From DATBLZ01 sp036555065 (GTDB lineage Bacteria > Pseudomonadota > Gammaproteobacteria > Steroidobacterales > Rariloculaceae): DNA of 38,592 bases. Where the stretch lies: NCBI GenBank assembly GCA_036555065.1, contig DATBLZ010000056.1, positions 1 through 38,592 on the forward strand, written 5' to 3'. This document shows positions 15,342 through 24,594 of this stretch, one piece after another. Numbering within the stretch: position 1 is the first letter of the stretch; each line of letters opens with the position of its first letter. The notes under the pieces were generated by a model. It was not told where the DNA came from, did not search any database, and was given only the letters and a program-made list of their open reading frames with translations. A program made the translations under genes and the position numbers.

Positions 15342-17539
15342 GCAGCCACCCGGAAGTCAGCATTCCGGCGAGCGATCTCGCCGTGCGGCGACGGGCGAGC
15401 GCGACGATTGCCGTCGTCGGCAACCCGAACTCGGGGAAGAGCTCGCTGTTCAATCGGCTCACGGGCATGAACCAACGGACCGCGAACTACCCCGGCGTTA
15501 CGGTGGAGCGACGCGTGGGGCGCGCGACCCTCGGGGGCAAGGGGATCGATCTCATCGATTTGCCCGGAACCTACTCGCTGAGCCCGAACTCGATGGACGA
15601 GCGGATCGCCGTGGGCGTGTTGCTGGGCCGCGTGTTCGGCACACCCCGGCCCGATGGGATTCTGGCCGTCGTCGATGCGACTCATCTGTACCAAGGTTTG
15701 TACCTGCTCCAGCAGCTCGTCGAGCTCGGCCGGCCGCTGGCGGTCGCGTTGACGATGGCGGATGCCGCGCACAAAGAAGGAATCCAGATCGACGCGGAGC
15801 GTTTGGGTCGACACTTGGGCGGCGTGGCCGTGTTTCCCGTCGTCGCGACGACGGGCCGCGGGTTCGAGCCGCTCAAGGCCGCGCTCGCGAAGTTGGGCGA
15901 AGCGCCGGCGCCGAAGGTTCCGCATGTCTGGCCCGAGCTCGAGCAGTCGGTCGCGGCGCTCGAGCCAGAACTGGGCGCGAAGGGCGCAGGGCTCCAGCCT
16001 GTGGAAATCGAACGCCTGCTCATCGAGGGCGCGAACGGGAACGGCGAGACTGCGGCTGCGCCGCTGCTCGCGCCGCCGGCACGTGCGCACCTCGAAGCTC
16101 TGCGCGCGCAGCTCTTCGGCTCCGATCCGCCGCTCGCGGCCGAGGCACGGCGCCGCTACCGCTGGATTCGGCAAGTCCTCGCCGACGTGCAGACGCGCGG
16201 CCGAACGGTTCAAGGGCGCGGCGCCGCGCTCGTCGAATGGATCAACCAGCCGTGGCCGGCAACGGTACTCTTCATCGCCACGATGGCGATCGTGTTTCAG
16301 GCCGTGTTCGGCTGGGCTACGGTCTTCATGGATCTCATCGATGCCGGGGTCAGTGGTCTCGGGGCAGCCGTGGCCGCGGCGCTGCCGCCGGGCGCGCTGA
16401 CTAGCTTCCTCGTCGACGGGGTCATCTCCGGCGTCGGCAGCGTCATCGTTTTCTTGCCGCAGATCTTGATCTTGTTTCTATTCATCATTTTGATGGAGGA
16501 CACGGGTTACCTCGCGCGGGCCGCGTTCCTCGTCGATCGCGCAATGCGCTCGATCGGTCTTTCCGGCCAATCCGTGATTCCGCTCTTGTCGAGCTTCGCT
16601 TGCGCCGTTCCGTCGATCATGGCGACGCGCGTGATTCCCGGCCGGCGCGATCGAATCGCGACGATTCTCGCCGCGCCGTTCATGACGTGCTCGGCGCGCC
16701 TGCCCGTCTATGCGCTCCTCATTGCGGCGTTCGTGCCGGCGCGCGACGTGGTTTTCCTGAATCTACAGGGGCTCGTGCTCTTCGGCCTCTATGTGCTCGG
16801 TATACTCGGCGGGGTCACGACGGCGCTTGCGCTCCGTGGCTCGCTGCTGCGCGGAAAAAATCCGCCGTTTGTGCTGGCGTTGCCGGAATTCCGGTTGCCG
16901 AACGTGCGTACCGTGGTCGTGAAGCTCCTCGATCGCGTCAAAGTGTTCTTGCGTCGAGCGGGCACGGTGATCTTTGCCGTCGCCGTCGTCGTCTGGGTGC
17001 TCGCGTACTTTCCGCGCTCGGAAGAAATCGATGCGCAACGCGTCGCAGCGGCCGGTGAGGCGACTGTAACGCTGACCGGAGTCGAGCTCGAGCAGCGCCT
17101 TGCCGAAATCGACAACGAGGCGGCCGCCGCGCACCTGGCGCAGAGTTGGCTCGGCCGTGCGGGTCATGCCGTTGCGCCCGTGTTTGCGCCGCTCGGCTGG
17201 GATTGGCGAGTCTCGGCAGCCGTGATCGCGGGCTTCCCGGCGCGTGAGGTCGTCGTCGCGGTTCTCGGTACGATTTACGCCGTCGGGTCCGAAGCCGACG
17301 AAGGGAGCCTGGCCGCGCGTTTGGCGGCCGCGACCTGGCCTGACGGCCGCGTGGTCTTCACGCTGCCGATGGTGCTGGGTTTTCTGATCTTTTATGCGTG
17401 GTGCCTGCAATGCGCGGCGACGCTTGCAGTGATCCGCCGCGAGACGAACAGTTGGCGCTGGCCGTTGTTCGCATGGACCTATATGACGGTGCTTGGATAC
17501 ACCGGCGCTCTTCTGATATATCAGCTCGGTACCGCCTAG
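15338..17539 (+). CDS. feoB: Ferrous iron transporter FeoB
   Basis: FeoB imports Fe(II) across the inner membrane, using an N-terminal G domain fused to a membrane channel. The 733-residue protein has G1 GNPNSGKS (28-35), the switch region TANYPGVTVERR, G3 DLPGTYSL, a helical GDI-like spacer (to about 290), then the membrane part with Gate motifs (GSVIVFLPQILILFLF, MEDTGYLARAAF, FACAVPSIMATR, FMTCSARLPVYALL). The cysteines in SFACAVPS and MTCSARLP are kept. The G4 motif is odd: T139-M-A-D142 instead of NxxD. No FeoC gene follows; the next gene is a Nudix hydrolase 34 bases on. Start overlaps feoA. Confidence 0.96.
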   Translation: MSSHPEVSIPASDLAVRRRASATIAVVGNPNSGKSSLFNRLTGMNQRTANYPGVTVERRVGRATLGGKGIDLIDLPGTYSLSPNSMDERIAVGVLLGRVFGTPRPDGILAVVDATHLYQGLYLLQQLVELGRPLAVALTMADAAHKEGIQIDAERLGRHLGGVAVFPVVATTGRGFEPLKAALAKLGEAPAPKVPHVWPELEQSVAALEPELGAKGAGLQPVEIERLLIEGANGNGETAAAPLLAPPARAHLEALRAQLFGSDPPLAAEARRRYRWIRQVLADVQTRGRTVQGRGAALVEWINQPWPATVLFIATMAIVFQAVFGWATVFMDLIDAGVSGLGAAVAAALPPGALTSFLVDGVISGVGSVIVFLPQILILFLFIILMEDTGYLARAAFLVDRAMRSIGLSGQSVIPLLSSFACAVPSIMATRVIPGRRDRIATILAAPFMTCSARLPVYALLIAAFVPARDVVFLNLQGLVLFGLYVLGILGGVTTALALRGSLLRGKNPPFVLALPEFRLPNVRTVVVKLLDRVKVFLRRAGTVIFAVAVVVWVLAYFPRSEEIDAQRVAAAGEATVTLTGVELEQRLAEIDNEAAAAHLAQSWLGRAGHAVAPVFAPLGWDWRVSAAVIAGFPAREVVVAVLGTIYAVGSEADEGSLAARLAAATWPDGRVVFTLPMVLGFLIFYAWCLQCAATLAVIRRETNSWRWPLFAWTYMTVLGYTGALLIYQLGTA

Positions 17540-17573
17540 CCGCCGACAGCGCGTTCGACGAAAGGGAGCCCGA

Positions 17574-18143
17574 TTGAGCCACGCCAAGCCTTGGCGGGAA
17601 ATCGGCAGCCAGCAGCTGCTCGATTGCCGCATCTTCCAGGTTTACCGAAGCACAGCAGTCTCGCCGCACACCGGCGCTGCACACGACTTCGCTCAAATCC
17701 GTTCGGTGGATTGGGTCCAGGTCATTCCGATCACCGCCGCGGGAGAGGTCGTCATGGTCCGGCAGTACCGTGCGGGCTCGGGCACGATCACGTTGGAGAT
17801 TCCCGGCGGCCTTCTCGATGCCGGCGAAGACCCGGCAGCCGCAGCCGCACGCGAATGTCTCGAGGAGACGGGGTACGCCGCGAAAACTGTCCAGCCGATG
17901 GGCGCAATGAATCCGAACCCGGCTTTGTTCACGAATCGCTTGCACTCGTTCTATGCGCTCGACGTCGAGCGCGTCGCGGGCATCAAGAACGAGCACACGG
18001 AGCATACCGAAGCGGTGTTGGTTCCGCTCAAGGAGCTCGAGGAGCTGTTGCGCGAGAATCGTATCGATCACGCGCTCGTGGCCGCGACGTTGTGGCGCTA
18101 CCTGCGCGAGCACGTGCCAGCCAAGCGTGGCGACGCCTTGTAG
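17574..18143 (+). CDS. Nudix hydrolase (ADP-ribose pyrophosphatase-like)
   Basis: Nudix enzymes hydrolyse nucleoside diphosphates linked to another group. The 189-residue protein has the full Nudix box G79-x5-E85-x7-R93-E94-x2-E97-E98-x-G100. The upstream MVRQYRAGSGTITLEIPGG is typical of the ADP-sugar/ADP-ribose pyrophosphatase subgroup, so ADP-ribose or a sugar nucleotide is the likely substrate, but this is inference. TTG start at 17574 with AAAGGGAG (17561-17568) five bases upstream. The stop TAG is part of the palindromic repeat at 18140. Confidence 0.88.
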   Translation: MSHAKPWREIGSQQLLDCRIFQVYRSTAVSPHTGAAHDFAQIRSVDWVQVIPITAAGEVVMVRQYRAGSGTITLEIPGGLLDAGEDPAAAAARECLEETGYAAKTVQPMGAMNPNPALFTNRLHSFYALDVERVAGIKNEHTEHTEAVLVPLKELEELLRENRIDHALVAATLWRYLREHVPAKRGDAL

Positions 18144-18163
18144 GAGCGACTTTAGTCGCGATC
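18140..18163 (+). repeat. REP-like palindromic repeat, copy 3
   Basis: Reads GTAGGAGCGACTTTAGTCGC then GATC. Compared with the other copies it has paired changes (GCGGC to GCGAC and GCCGC to GTCGC) that keep the hairpin, so the fold appears to be selected. Its TAG (18141-18143) is the stop of the Nudix gene. The next gene starts 12 bases after it. Confidence 0.85.
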
Positions 18164-18174
18164 TTCGGGACCTG

Positions 18175-18915
18175 ATGGAGAACAAAGACACCTTCGGCGC
18201 CGCGGCCGACGCTTACCGCGCTTCGCGGCCTACGTATCCGGACGCGCTTTTCGCCTACTTGGCGTCGTTGTGCTTGCGGCACGACTGGGCGCTCGACTGC
18301 GCGACGGGCAATGGCCAGGCTGCCGTCGACCTCGCGCGCTATTTCGCCCATGTCGCGGCGTTCGACTCGAGCCCCGAGCAAATTGCCGCAGCCCTGCCGC
18401 ACCCGCGCGTCGACTACCGAGTCGGCACGGCCGAGGCGCTGCCGTTTGCGGACTCGCGGTTCGATCTCGTCACGGCCGCGCAAGCGGCGCACTGGTTCGA
18501 TCTTGCGAAGTTCTATGCAGGCTTGCGGACCGTCACGGCGCCCGGCACCGTGATCGCGATCTGGGGCTACTCGTACTGCCGGATAGACGCCGAGATTGAT
18601 CGGGTCGTCGCAAAACGGTTGCTCGGGCCGATCGAGCCCTATTGGGCGCAGGGCAATCGCGTGATCCTCGAGCACTACCGGACAATCGAGTTTCCGTTCG
18701 CCGAGGTCGCATGGCCGGGATTCGCCGCGACGCACTATTGGACGCGTGCCGGGTTCCTCGACTACTTGCGCACATGGTCGGCCTATAGGCGTTATCTCGC
18801 CGTGCGCGGCACTGACCCGATGCCGGCGCTCGACCGCGCGCTAGCGGAATCGTGGCCTGATGCGGAGACCAAGCTCGTGGTTTTTGATCTCGTGGGGCGC
18901 GTCGGGCGGATATAA
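18175..18915 (+). CDS. Class I SAM-dependent methyltransferase
   Basis: Predicted small-molecule methyltransferase of 246 residues. Motif I (LDCATGNGQAAVDLA, about 38-52) binds S-adenosylmethionine, the acid at the end of strand 2 is in AFDSSPEQI, and motif IV is FDLVTAAQAAHWFD, the pattern of the Methyltransf_11/UbiE-like fold. The N-terminal FGAAADAYRASRPTYP and the HWFD motif are found in the trans-aconitate methyltransferase-like group, but the substrate is not clear. ATG at 18175 with GGGA upstream. Its TAA stop lies within the TATAAT of the pntA promoter. Confidence 0.85.
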   Translation: MENKDTFGAAADAYRASRPTYPDALFAYLASLCLRHDWALDCATGNGQAAVDLARYFAHVAAFDSSPEQIAAALPHPRVDYRVGTAEALPFADSRFDLVTAAQAAHWFDLAKFYAGLRTVTAPGTVIAIWGYSYCRIDAEIDRVVAKRLLGPIEPYWAQGNRVILEHYRTIEFPFAEVAWPGFAATHYWTRAGFLDYLRTWSAYRRYLAVRGTDPMPALDRALAESWPDAETKLVVFDLVGRVGRI

Positions 18916-18916
18916 T
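18911..18916 (+). promoter_or_regulatory. Consensus -10 TATAAT before pntA
   Basis: A perfect TATAAT ends 8 bases before the pntA ATG and contains the TAA stop of the upstream methyltransferase gene. Transcription would begin at or next to the ATG. No Shine-Dalgarno sequence is seen. A possible -35 (TTGATC, 18884-18889) is too far away (21-base spacer) to be convincing. Confidence 0.5.
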
Positions 18917-18924
18917 CGCGCGCC

Positions 18925-20481
18925 ATGAAAATAGCCGTGCCGACGGAGGTTTTTCCGGGGGAATGTCGCGTCGCGACGACGCCGGAAGTCGTTGCACATC
19001 TCAAGAAGCTCGGCTTCGACGTTGCGATTCAGGCCGACGCCGGTGCGGCCGCGAGCTATTCCGACCGCGCCTATGTCGAGGCCGGCGCCTCGATCGCCGC
19101 GCGCGCGCGCGAGCTCTTCGCCTCGGCCGACATCATTCTCAAGGTGCGCGCGCCGCAAAAGCACGTCGCGCAGGGCTACGACGAAGTGGAGCTTCTCAAG
19201 CCCGGTCAAGTGCTGATCTCATTCTTGTGGCCGGCGCAGAATCCGGATTTGCTGCAGCGGCTCGCGGCGCAGCGCGTCACGGCGCTCGCGATGGACAGCA
19301 TCCCGCGGATCTCGCGCGCGCAAAAGCTCGATGCGCTGAGCTCTATGGCGAACATCGCCGGTTACCGCGCGATCGTCGAAGCGGCCCAGAGCTTCGGGCG
19401 ATTCTTCCGCGGCCAGGTCACGGCCGCCGGCAAGATCCCGCCGGCCAAAGTGCTCGTCATCGGCGCGGGAGTCGCGGGCCTTTCCGCGATCGGCACTGCG
19501 AAAGGCATGGGCGCGATCGTGCGCGCGTTCGACACGCGCCCCGAGGTCAAGGAGCAGGTCGAGAGCATGGACGCGGAGTTTCTGATGCTCGACTTCGCGG
19601 AAGAGGGCAGCGGCGTCGGCGGGTATGCCAAGGTCATGAGCAGGGAGTTCATAGACGCCGAGATGGCGCTGTTTCGAAAACAGGCCGCGGAAGTCGACAT
19701 CATCGTCACGACGGCGCTGATCCCGGGAAAGCCGGCGCCGAAGCTCATCACGGCTGATATGGTCGAAGCGATGCGGCCCGGCAGCGTGATCGTCGATCTT
19801 GCCGCGGAGCAGGGCGGCAACTGCGCGCTGACGCTGCCCAACGAGCGCGTCGTCAAGCACGGCGTCACGATCATCGGCTACACGGATTTGCCGAGCCGGC
19901 TCGCGGCGCAATCGAGCCAGCTCTATGCAACCAACTTGCGGCATTTGCTCGGCGATATGTGTCCGCAAAAGAACGGCGTCCTCGTCGTCGACATGGCCGA
20001 CGAGGTCGTGCGCGGCGCGACCGTAGTGAAGGAAGGAACGATCACGTGGCCACCACCGCCGCCGAAGATCTCCGCGGCCCCCGCCGCGAAACCGGCAGCG
20101 AAGCCCGCGACGCCCGCGGTCGGGGCGGCGAAACGTCCCGCGTGGATTGGGCCCCTCGTGCTCCTCGGCATCGGCGGACTCGCGCTGCTCGGACTCGGGC
20201 AGTTCGCGCCGCCGTCGTTCATGGCGCACTTCACGGTCTTCGTGCTCGCGTGCTTCGTCGGGTACATGGTCGTCTGGAACGTGACGCCGGCCTTGCACAC
20301 GCCCCTCATGAGCGTCACGAATGCGATCTCGAGCATCATCATCATCGGCGCGCTCCTGCAGATCAGCTCGCAAGACGCGTTGATCATGTGGCTTGCGGGT
20401 GTCGCGGCGCTCATCACGAGCATCAATATCGCCGGCGGCTTCGCCGTCACGCGCCGCATGCTCGCGATGTTCCGTAAGTAG
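18925..20481 (+). CDS. pntA: Proton-translocating NAD(P)+ transhydrogenase subunit alpha
   Basis: PntA and PntB form the membrane transhydrogenase that drives NADP+ reduction by NADH with the proton gradient. The 518-residue protein has the NAD(H)-binding dI domain (about 1-375; VLVIGAGVAGLSAIGTAKGMGA, ALIPGKPAPKLIT, DLAAEQGGNCALT), a proline/alanine-rich linker (about 372-405) and four hydrophobic segments at the C-terminus (from about 412, IGPLVLLGIGGLALLGL). This is the undivided E. coli-like form, slightly longer in the linker. ATG at 18925. The stop TAG comes from the repeat at 20478. Confidence 0.97.
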   Translation: MKIAVPTEVFPGECRVATTPEVVAHLKKLGFDVAIQADAGAAASYSDRAYVEAGASIAARARELFASADIILKVRAPQKHVAQGYDEVELLKPGQVLISFLWPAQNPDLLQRLAAQRVTALAMDSIPRISRAQKLDALSSMANIAGYRAIVEAAQSFGRFFRGQVTAAGKIPPAKVLVIGAGVAGLSAIGTAKGMGAIVRAFDTRPEVKEQVESMDAEFLMLDFAEEGSGVGGYAKVMSREFIDAEMALFRKQAAEVDIIVTTALIPGKPAPKLITADMVEAMRPGSVIVDLAAEQGGNCALTLPNERVVKHGVTIIGYTDLPSRLAAQSSQLYATNLRHLLGDMCPQKNGVLVVDMADEVVRGATVVKEGTITWPPPPPKISAAPAAKPAAKPATPAVGAAKRPAWIGPLVLLGIGGLALLGLGQFAPPSFMAHFTVFVLACFVGYMVVWNVTPALHTPLMSVTNAISSIIIIGALLQISSQDALIMWLAGVAALITSINIAGGFAVTRRMLAMFRK

Positions 20482-20501
20482 GAGCGGCTTCAGCCGCGAT
20501 C
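20478..20501 (+). repeat. REP-like palindromic repeat, copy 4
   Basis: Reads GTAGGAGCGGCTTCAGCCGC then GATC. It fills the pntA-pntB junction: its TAG (20479-20481) stops pntA, and the pntB ribosome binding site (GGGAG) follows 2 bases after it. The sequence after the repeat (TTGGGAGTCTGGATG) resembles that after copy 3 (TTCGGGACCTGATG). Confidence 0.85.
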
Positions 20502-20513
20502 TTGGGAGTCTGG

Positions 20514-21902
20514 ATGTCCGTAGGCGTGGTCACTGCTGCATACATCGGCGCCGCGATGCTCTTCATCCTCGCGCTCGGTGGCCTGAGCCATCCCGAGAGC
20601 GCGCGGCGCGGCAACGTCTACGGCATCGTGGGCATGACGATCGCGCTGCTCGCGACAGTCATCGGAGTCGTTACGGCCAACTACGCGCTGCTGCTCGGGG
20701 CGCTGGCCGTCGGCGGCGCGATCGGGCTCGTGCTCGCGCGGCGCGTCCAGATGACGCAGATGCCGGAGCTCGTCGCGATTCTTCACAGCCTCGTAGGGCT
20801 TGCGGCGATGCTCGTGGGTTTCGCGAACTTCATGGATCCTGCGGTTGAGCTCGCCGGCGTCGAGCGCACGATCCACGACATCGAGACGTATCTTGGAGTG
20901 CTCATCGGCGCCGTGACCTTCTCGGGCTCGGTGATCGCGTTCGGCAAGCTCAGCGCCAAAATCAGCGGCAAACCGCTCGTGCTGCCGGGCCGACATTGGC
21001 TCAATCTCGCGTTACTGATTTCCGCGCTCTGGCTCGGCGGGGTCTTCGTCGTCGAGTCAGCGGCCGGCGCAGGGCTCACGCCGCTCGTGATCATGAGCGC
21101 GATTGCGCTCGTGTTCGGTATCCACATGGTCATGGCGATCGGCGGCGCCGACATGCCCGTGGTGATTTCCATGCTCAATAGCTACTCGGGCTGGGCGGCG
21201 GCGGCCACGGGCTTCATGCTCAGCAACGACTTGTTGATCGTCACGGGCGCGCTCGTCGGCTCGAGCGGCGCGATCCTGAGCTACATCATGTGCCGCGCGA
21301 TGAATCGCAAGTTCCTCGCGGTCATCGCCGGCGGGTTCGGCACGGCGGCGGGCACCGCGGGGAGCGCGGAAGTGCACGGCGAAGTGCGGCCGATCGAGGC
21401 CGCTGAAGCGGCGCAGATGCTGCGCGAGGCCAAAGAGGTCATGATTGTGCCGGGCTACGGAATGGCCGTTGCGCAGGCGCAGCACGTGGTATTCGAGCTC
21501 ACGAAAGCGCTAGAAGCCAAAGGCGTCAAAGTGCGCTTCGGCATTCATCCCGTCGCCGGACGGATGCCGGGCCACATGAACGTGTTGCTCGCCGAGGCGA
21601 ATGTCCCCTACGACATCGTTTTCGAGATGGACGAGGTCAACAAGGACTTTCCGGACGTCGACGTCTCGATCGTCATCGGTGCGAACGACATCGTGAATCC
21701 TTCCGCTCAAGAAGTGCCCGAGAGCCCGATTGCCGGCATGCCTGTGCTCGAGGTGTGGAAGGGCAAAGCGACGATCGTGCTGAAACGCAGCATGGCGACG
21801 GGCTACGCCGGAGTCGAGAATCCGCTCTTCTACAAAGAGAACACGTACATGCTGTTCGGCGACGCGCGCGAGAGCTTGAGCGCCGTGCTACGCGCGATCT
21901 AA
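20514..21902 (+). CDS. pntB: NAD(P)+ transhydrogenase subunit beta
   Basis: Second subunit of the proton-pumping transhydrogenase. The 462-residue protein has the E. coli length. Residues about 1-260 contain eight or nine membrane segments including HSLVGLAAMLVGFANF and the proton-path region IGGADMPVVISMLNSYSGWAAAATGF. Residues about 285-462 form the NADP(H)-binding dIII domain (MIVPGYGMAVAQAQH, FGIHPVAGRMPGHMNVLLAEA, VIGANDIVNP, LKRSMATGYAGVENPLFY). ATG at 20514 with GGGAG (20504-20508) upstream; an in-frame TTG at 20502 is less likely. Confidence 0.97.
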   Translation: MSVGVVTAAYIGAAMLFILALGGLSHPESARRGNVYGIVGMTIALLATVIGVVTANYALLLGALAVGGAIGLVLARRVQMTQMPELVAILHSLVGLAAMLVGFANFMDPAVELAGVERTIHDIETYLGVLIGAVTFSGSVIAFGKLSAKISGKPLVLPGRHWLNLALLISALWLGGVFVVESAAGAGLTPLVIMSAIALVFGIHMVMAIGGADMPVVISMLNSYSGWAAAATGFMLSNDLLIVTGALVGSSGAILSYIMCRAMNRKFLAVIAGGFGTAAGTAGSAEVHGEVRPIEAAEAAQMLREAKEVMIVPGYGMAVAQAQHVVFELTKALEAKGVKVRFGIHPVAGRMPGHMNVLLAEANVPYDIVFEMDEVNKDFPDVDVSIVIGANDIVNPSAQEVPESPIAGMPVLEVWKGKATIVLKRSMATGYAGVENPLFYKENTYMLFGDARESLSAVLRAI

Positions 21903-22089
21903 CCTCGGTCATTCAGTGATTCGAAAGCTCTGCTCGCACTGGCTATTCGCAGCCTCACGAGGTCTCCCTGAGCCCTAAGACCTGAAGGCTACGAGCAACG
22001 GATATGCGTTCGCAAAGCTGTTATCGGTCGGCGCCGCCGACGTTCACGGTAAACTGTGCGTTTCGAATGAGAACTAAGGTGCAGGGACG

Positions 22090-24510
22090 TTGTCTGGACA
22101 ATTCGTGAAGCGCAGCTCAGCAGCCGCCGCTTGCTCCGCGATGGCCCTCTTGCTGGCCGCTTGCCAGCCGTCGCCCGAAGAGCTCGCAGCACGGCATACG
22201 GAGACCATTGGTCGGTTTTGCCTCGATTGCCACAACGAGGTCGACCGCGAGGGGGACCTCGTGCTCGAGCGGCGCGATCTCGTGAACGTCGGCGCCGATG
22301 CCGAAATCTGGGAGAAGGTCATCCGCAAGCTGCGCGGCGAGCTCATGCCGCCGCCGGGCGGGCCGCAGCCCGATCGCGAAACGGTCGACGACTTCGTGGC
22401 GTACCTCGAGACCTCGCTCGACGCGGCGGCCGCGCTGCATCCGACGTTGGCCCGGGCGCCGATTCATCGCCTGAACCGCACCGAGTACGGCAATGCGATT
22501 CGCGATCTCCTGGCGCTTGAGGTCGACGTCACGGAGCTCTTGCCGGCCGACGACGAAGGCTACGGTTTCGACAACATCGCCGACATCCTGCGTGTTTCGC
22601 CTTCGCTGCTCGAGCAATACCTCGACGCGTCCGCGAAAATCGCGAGCCTCGCGGTCGGCGATCCCGCAGCGCCATTGGTCAGCAGTGTATTTCGCGTGCC
22701 GCCCGATCTCGCGCAGGGCGGGCACATCGAGGGCCTGCCGCTCGGTACGCGCGGCGGCATTCTCATCGAGCACTACTTTCCCCTCGATGCGCAGTACGAC
22801 TTCAGCGTCTTCTTGACGCGCAACATCGTCGGCTACATGACCGGTCTCGAATGGCCGCACGAGCTCGAGATCACGATCGATGACGAACGCGTTTTCCGCG
22901 CCGGCGTCGGCGGCGAGGCCGACAACGCGGCGTCCGACGAGAATTTCGCCGCGACCGCCAACGCAATCGATGCGCGGTTACGCACACGCGTGTTCGTGAG
23001 CGCCGGCCCGCACGCCGTCGGCGTTGCGTTCATCGCGCGCAATGCCGCGGAATCCCACGAGCCGCTCGAGTTGCATACCCGCGATCTCGATCTGCAGGAC
23101 ATGAATGGATTGCCTCTCGTCGATTACGTGACGATCGCAGGACCCGAGGATGCAACGGGGCCCGGCGAGACGCCGAGTCGCGGGCGAATCTTCACGTGCC
23201 GCCCGGCCGGCGAGGCCGAGGAGCTGCCGTGCGCCGAGCAGATTCTCGGGCGGCTCGCGCGGCTTGCGTACCGGCGGCCCGTTGCCGAGGACGAGCTCGG
23301 CACGCTGCTCGGCTTCTATCAAAGCGGGCGCGCGCGGGGCACGTTCGAGACGGGAATTCAAAGCGCTCTGCGCGTGCTGTTGACGAGTCCGCAGTTTCTG
23401 TTTCGCAGCGAAACGGATCCGGCGGACGCGGCGCCCGGCACGGTCTACCCTGTGGACGATTTGGCGCTCGCGTCGCGGTTGGCTTTCTTCCTCTGGAGCA
23501 GCTTGCCGGACGAGGAGCTTCTCGCGGCCGCGGAGCAAAGGCAGCTCAGCGACGCCGACGTCTACGCGCAGCAAGTGCGCCGCATGCTCGCGGACCCGCG
23601 CGCGGACGCGCTCGTCGAGAATTTCGCGGGCCAATGGCTGTTCCTGCGCAACTTGAAGAGCGCGCGGCCCGACGTCGCGACGTTCCCGGATTTCGACGAG
23701 AACTTGCGGCGCGCGCTGCGCACCGAGACCGAGCTCTTCTTCGCGAGCATCGTGAAGGAAGACAGAAGCGTCACCGATCTCCTCGATGCCGATTACACGT
23801 TCTTGAACGAGCGGCTCGCGCAGCACTACGGCATTCCGGGCATCTACGGCAGCCACTTCCGGCGCGTCACGCTCGCCGACCCGAACCGCCGCGGCCTGCT
23901 CGGCCAGGGGAGCATTCTGACCGTCACCTCTTATCCCAATCGCACGTCGCCCGTGCTGCGCGGCAAATGGATCATGGAAAACGTGCTCGGCACGCCGCCG
24001 CCGCCGCCGCTGCCGAACGTGCCAACGCTCGCGGAGAACGACCCGCGTCTCGAAGCGCGGTCGTTGCGCGAGCGGTTGGCGGCGCACCGCGATAATCCGG
24101 TCTGCGCGACGTGCCACGACGTGCTCGATCCGCTCGGACTCGCGCTCGAGAACTTCGACGCCGTGGGGCGCTGGCGCACGCACGAGCCGGGCGGGACCAT
24201 CGATGCCTCCGGGCAGCTCGCCGACGGGACGCCCGTCAACGGTCCGGTCTCGTTGCGCGCAGCGCTCGTTGCAAGACGCGCCCAGTTCGTCGGCGTCGTC
24301 GCCGAGAAGTTGCTGACTTATGCGCTCGGTCGCGGCCTCGGCTATGCCGACATGCCGACGGTACGCGGGATCGTCCGGCGCGTAGAGCGCGAGGACTATC
24401 GGTTCTCAGAGTTGATTTTGGCCGTCGTCGATAGTGCGCCGTTCCGGATGCGCATGGTGCAGCCGGACGAGCAGATTGACGTCGCAGCTGCCGCGCTGCG
24501 CGATGAGTAG
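22090..24510 (+). CDS. Large lipoprotein cytochrome with DUF1587/1592/1588/1585-type (planctomycete cytochrome) domains
   Basis: The 806-residue protein begins with a lipoprotein signal (LLLAAC, lipid-bearing Cys about 25 from the TTG start). A c-haem motif C44-L-D-C47-H48 follows. Then come HRLNRTEYGNAIRDLLAL (DUF1587-like), a middle domain, CAEQILGRLARLAYRRPV (DUF1595-like), SRLAFFLWSSLPDEELL (DUF1592-like), RRGLLGQGSILTVTSYPNRT (DUF1588-like) and a second motif C672-A-T-C675-H676 in CATCHDVLDPLGLALENFD (DUF1588/1585 region). Such proteins were first noticed in planctomycetes and are usually paired with a DUF1552 gene; none is here. Function is unknown; an extracytoplasmic redox or degradative role is only a guess. 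The start is uncertain (GTG at 22105 also possible). The 187-base gap before it holds only weak inverted repeats and a TAAACT at 22050. Confidence 0.85.
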   Translation: MSGQFVKRSSAAAACSAMALLLAACQPSPEELAARHTETIGRFCLDCHNEVDREGDLVLERRDLVNVGADAEIWEKVIRKLRGELMPPPGGPQPDRETVDDFVAYLETSLDAAAALHPTLARAPIHRLNRTEYGNAIRDLLALEVDVTELLPADDEGYGFDNIADILRVSPSLLEQYLDASAKIASLAVGDPAAPLVSSVFRVPPDLAQGGHIEGLPLGTRGGILIEHYFPLDAQYDFSVFLTRNIVGYMTGLEWPHELEITIDDERVFRAGVGGEADNAASDENFAATANAIDARLRTRVFVSAGPHAVGVAFIARNAAESHEPLELHTRDLDLQDMNGLPLVDYVTIAGPEDATGPGETPSRGRIFTCRPAGEAEELPCAEQILGRLARLAYRRPVAEDELGTLLGFYQSGRARGTFETGIQSALRVLLTSPQFLFRSETDPADAAPGTVYPVDDLALASRLAFFLWSSLPDEELLAAAEQRQLSDADVYAQQVRRMLADPRADALVENFAGQWLFLRNLKSARPDVATFPDFDENLRRALRTETELFFASIVKEDRSVTDLLDADYTFLNERLAQHYGIPGIYGSHFRRVTLADPNRRGLLGQGSILTVTSYPNRTSPVLRGKWIMENVLGTPPPPPLPNVPTLAENDPRLEARSLRERLAAHRDNPVCATCHDVLDPLGLALENFDAVGRWRTHEPGGTIDASGQLADGTPVNGPVSLRAALVARRAQFVGVVAEKLLTYALGRGLGYADMPTVRGIVRRVEREDYRFSELILAVVDSAPFRMRMVQPDEQIDVAAAALRDE

Positions 24511-24594
24511 ACGCGCACGGCTGCGTCATAGGACACGTTGCAGGAGACCGGGCTACACTAGTATCTACTGAAAGAGCATCGGTCGCCGACGGCG

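Noticed and set aside
21960..21983. Terminator after pntB (AGGTCT ... AGACCT)
   Set aside because: Only a 6-bp stem with a 12-base loop and no T-run; too weak to call.
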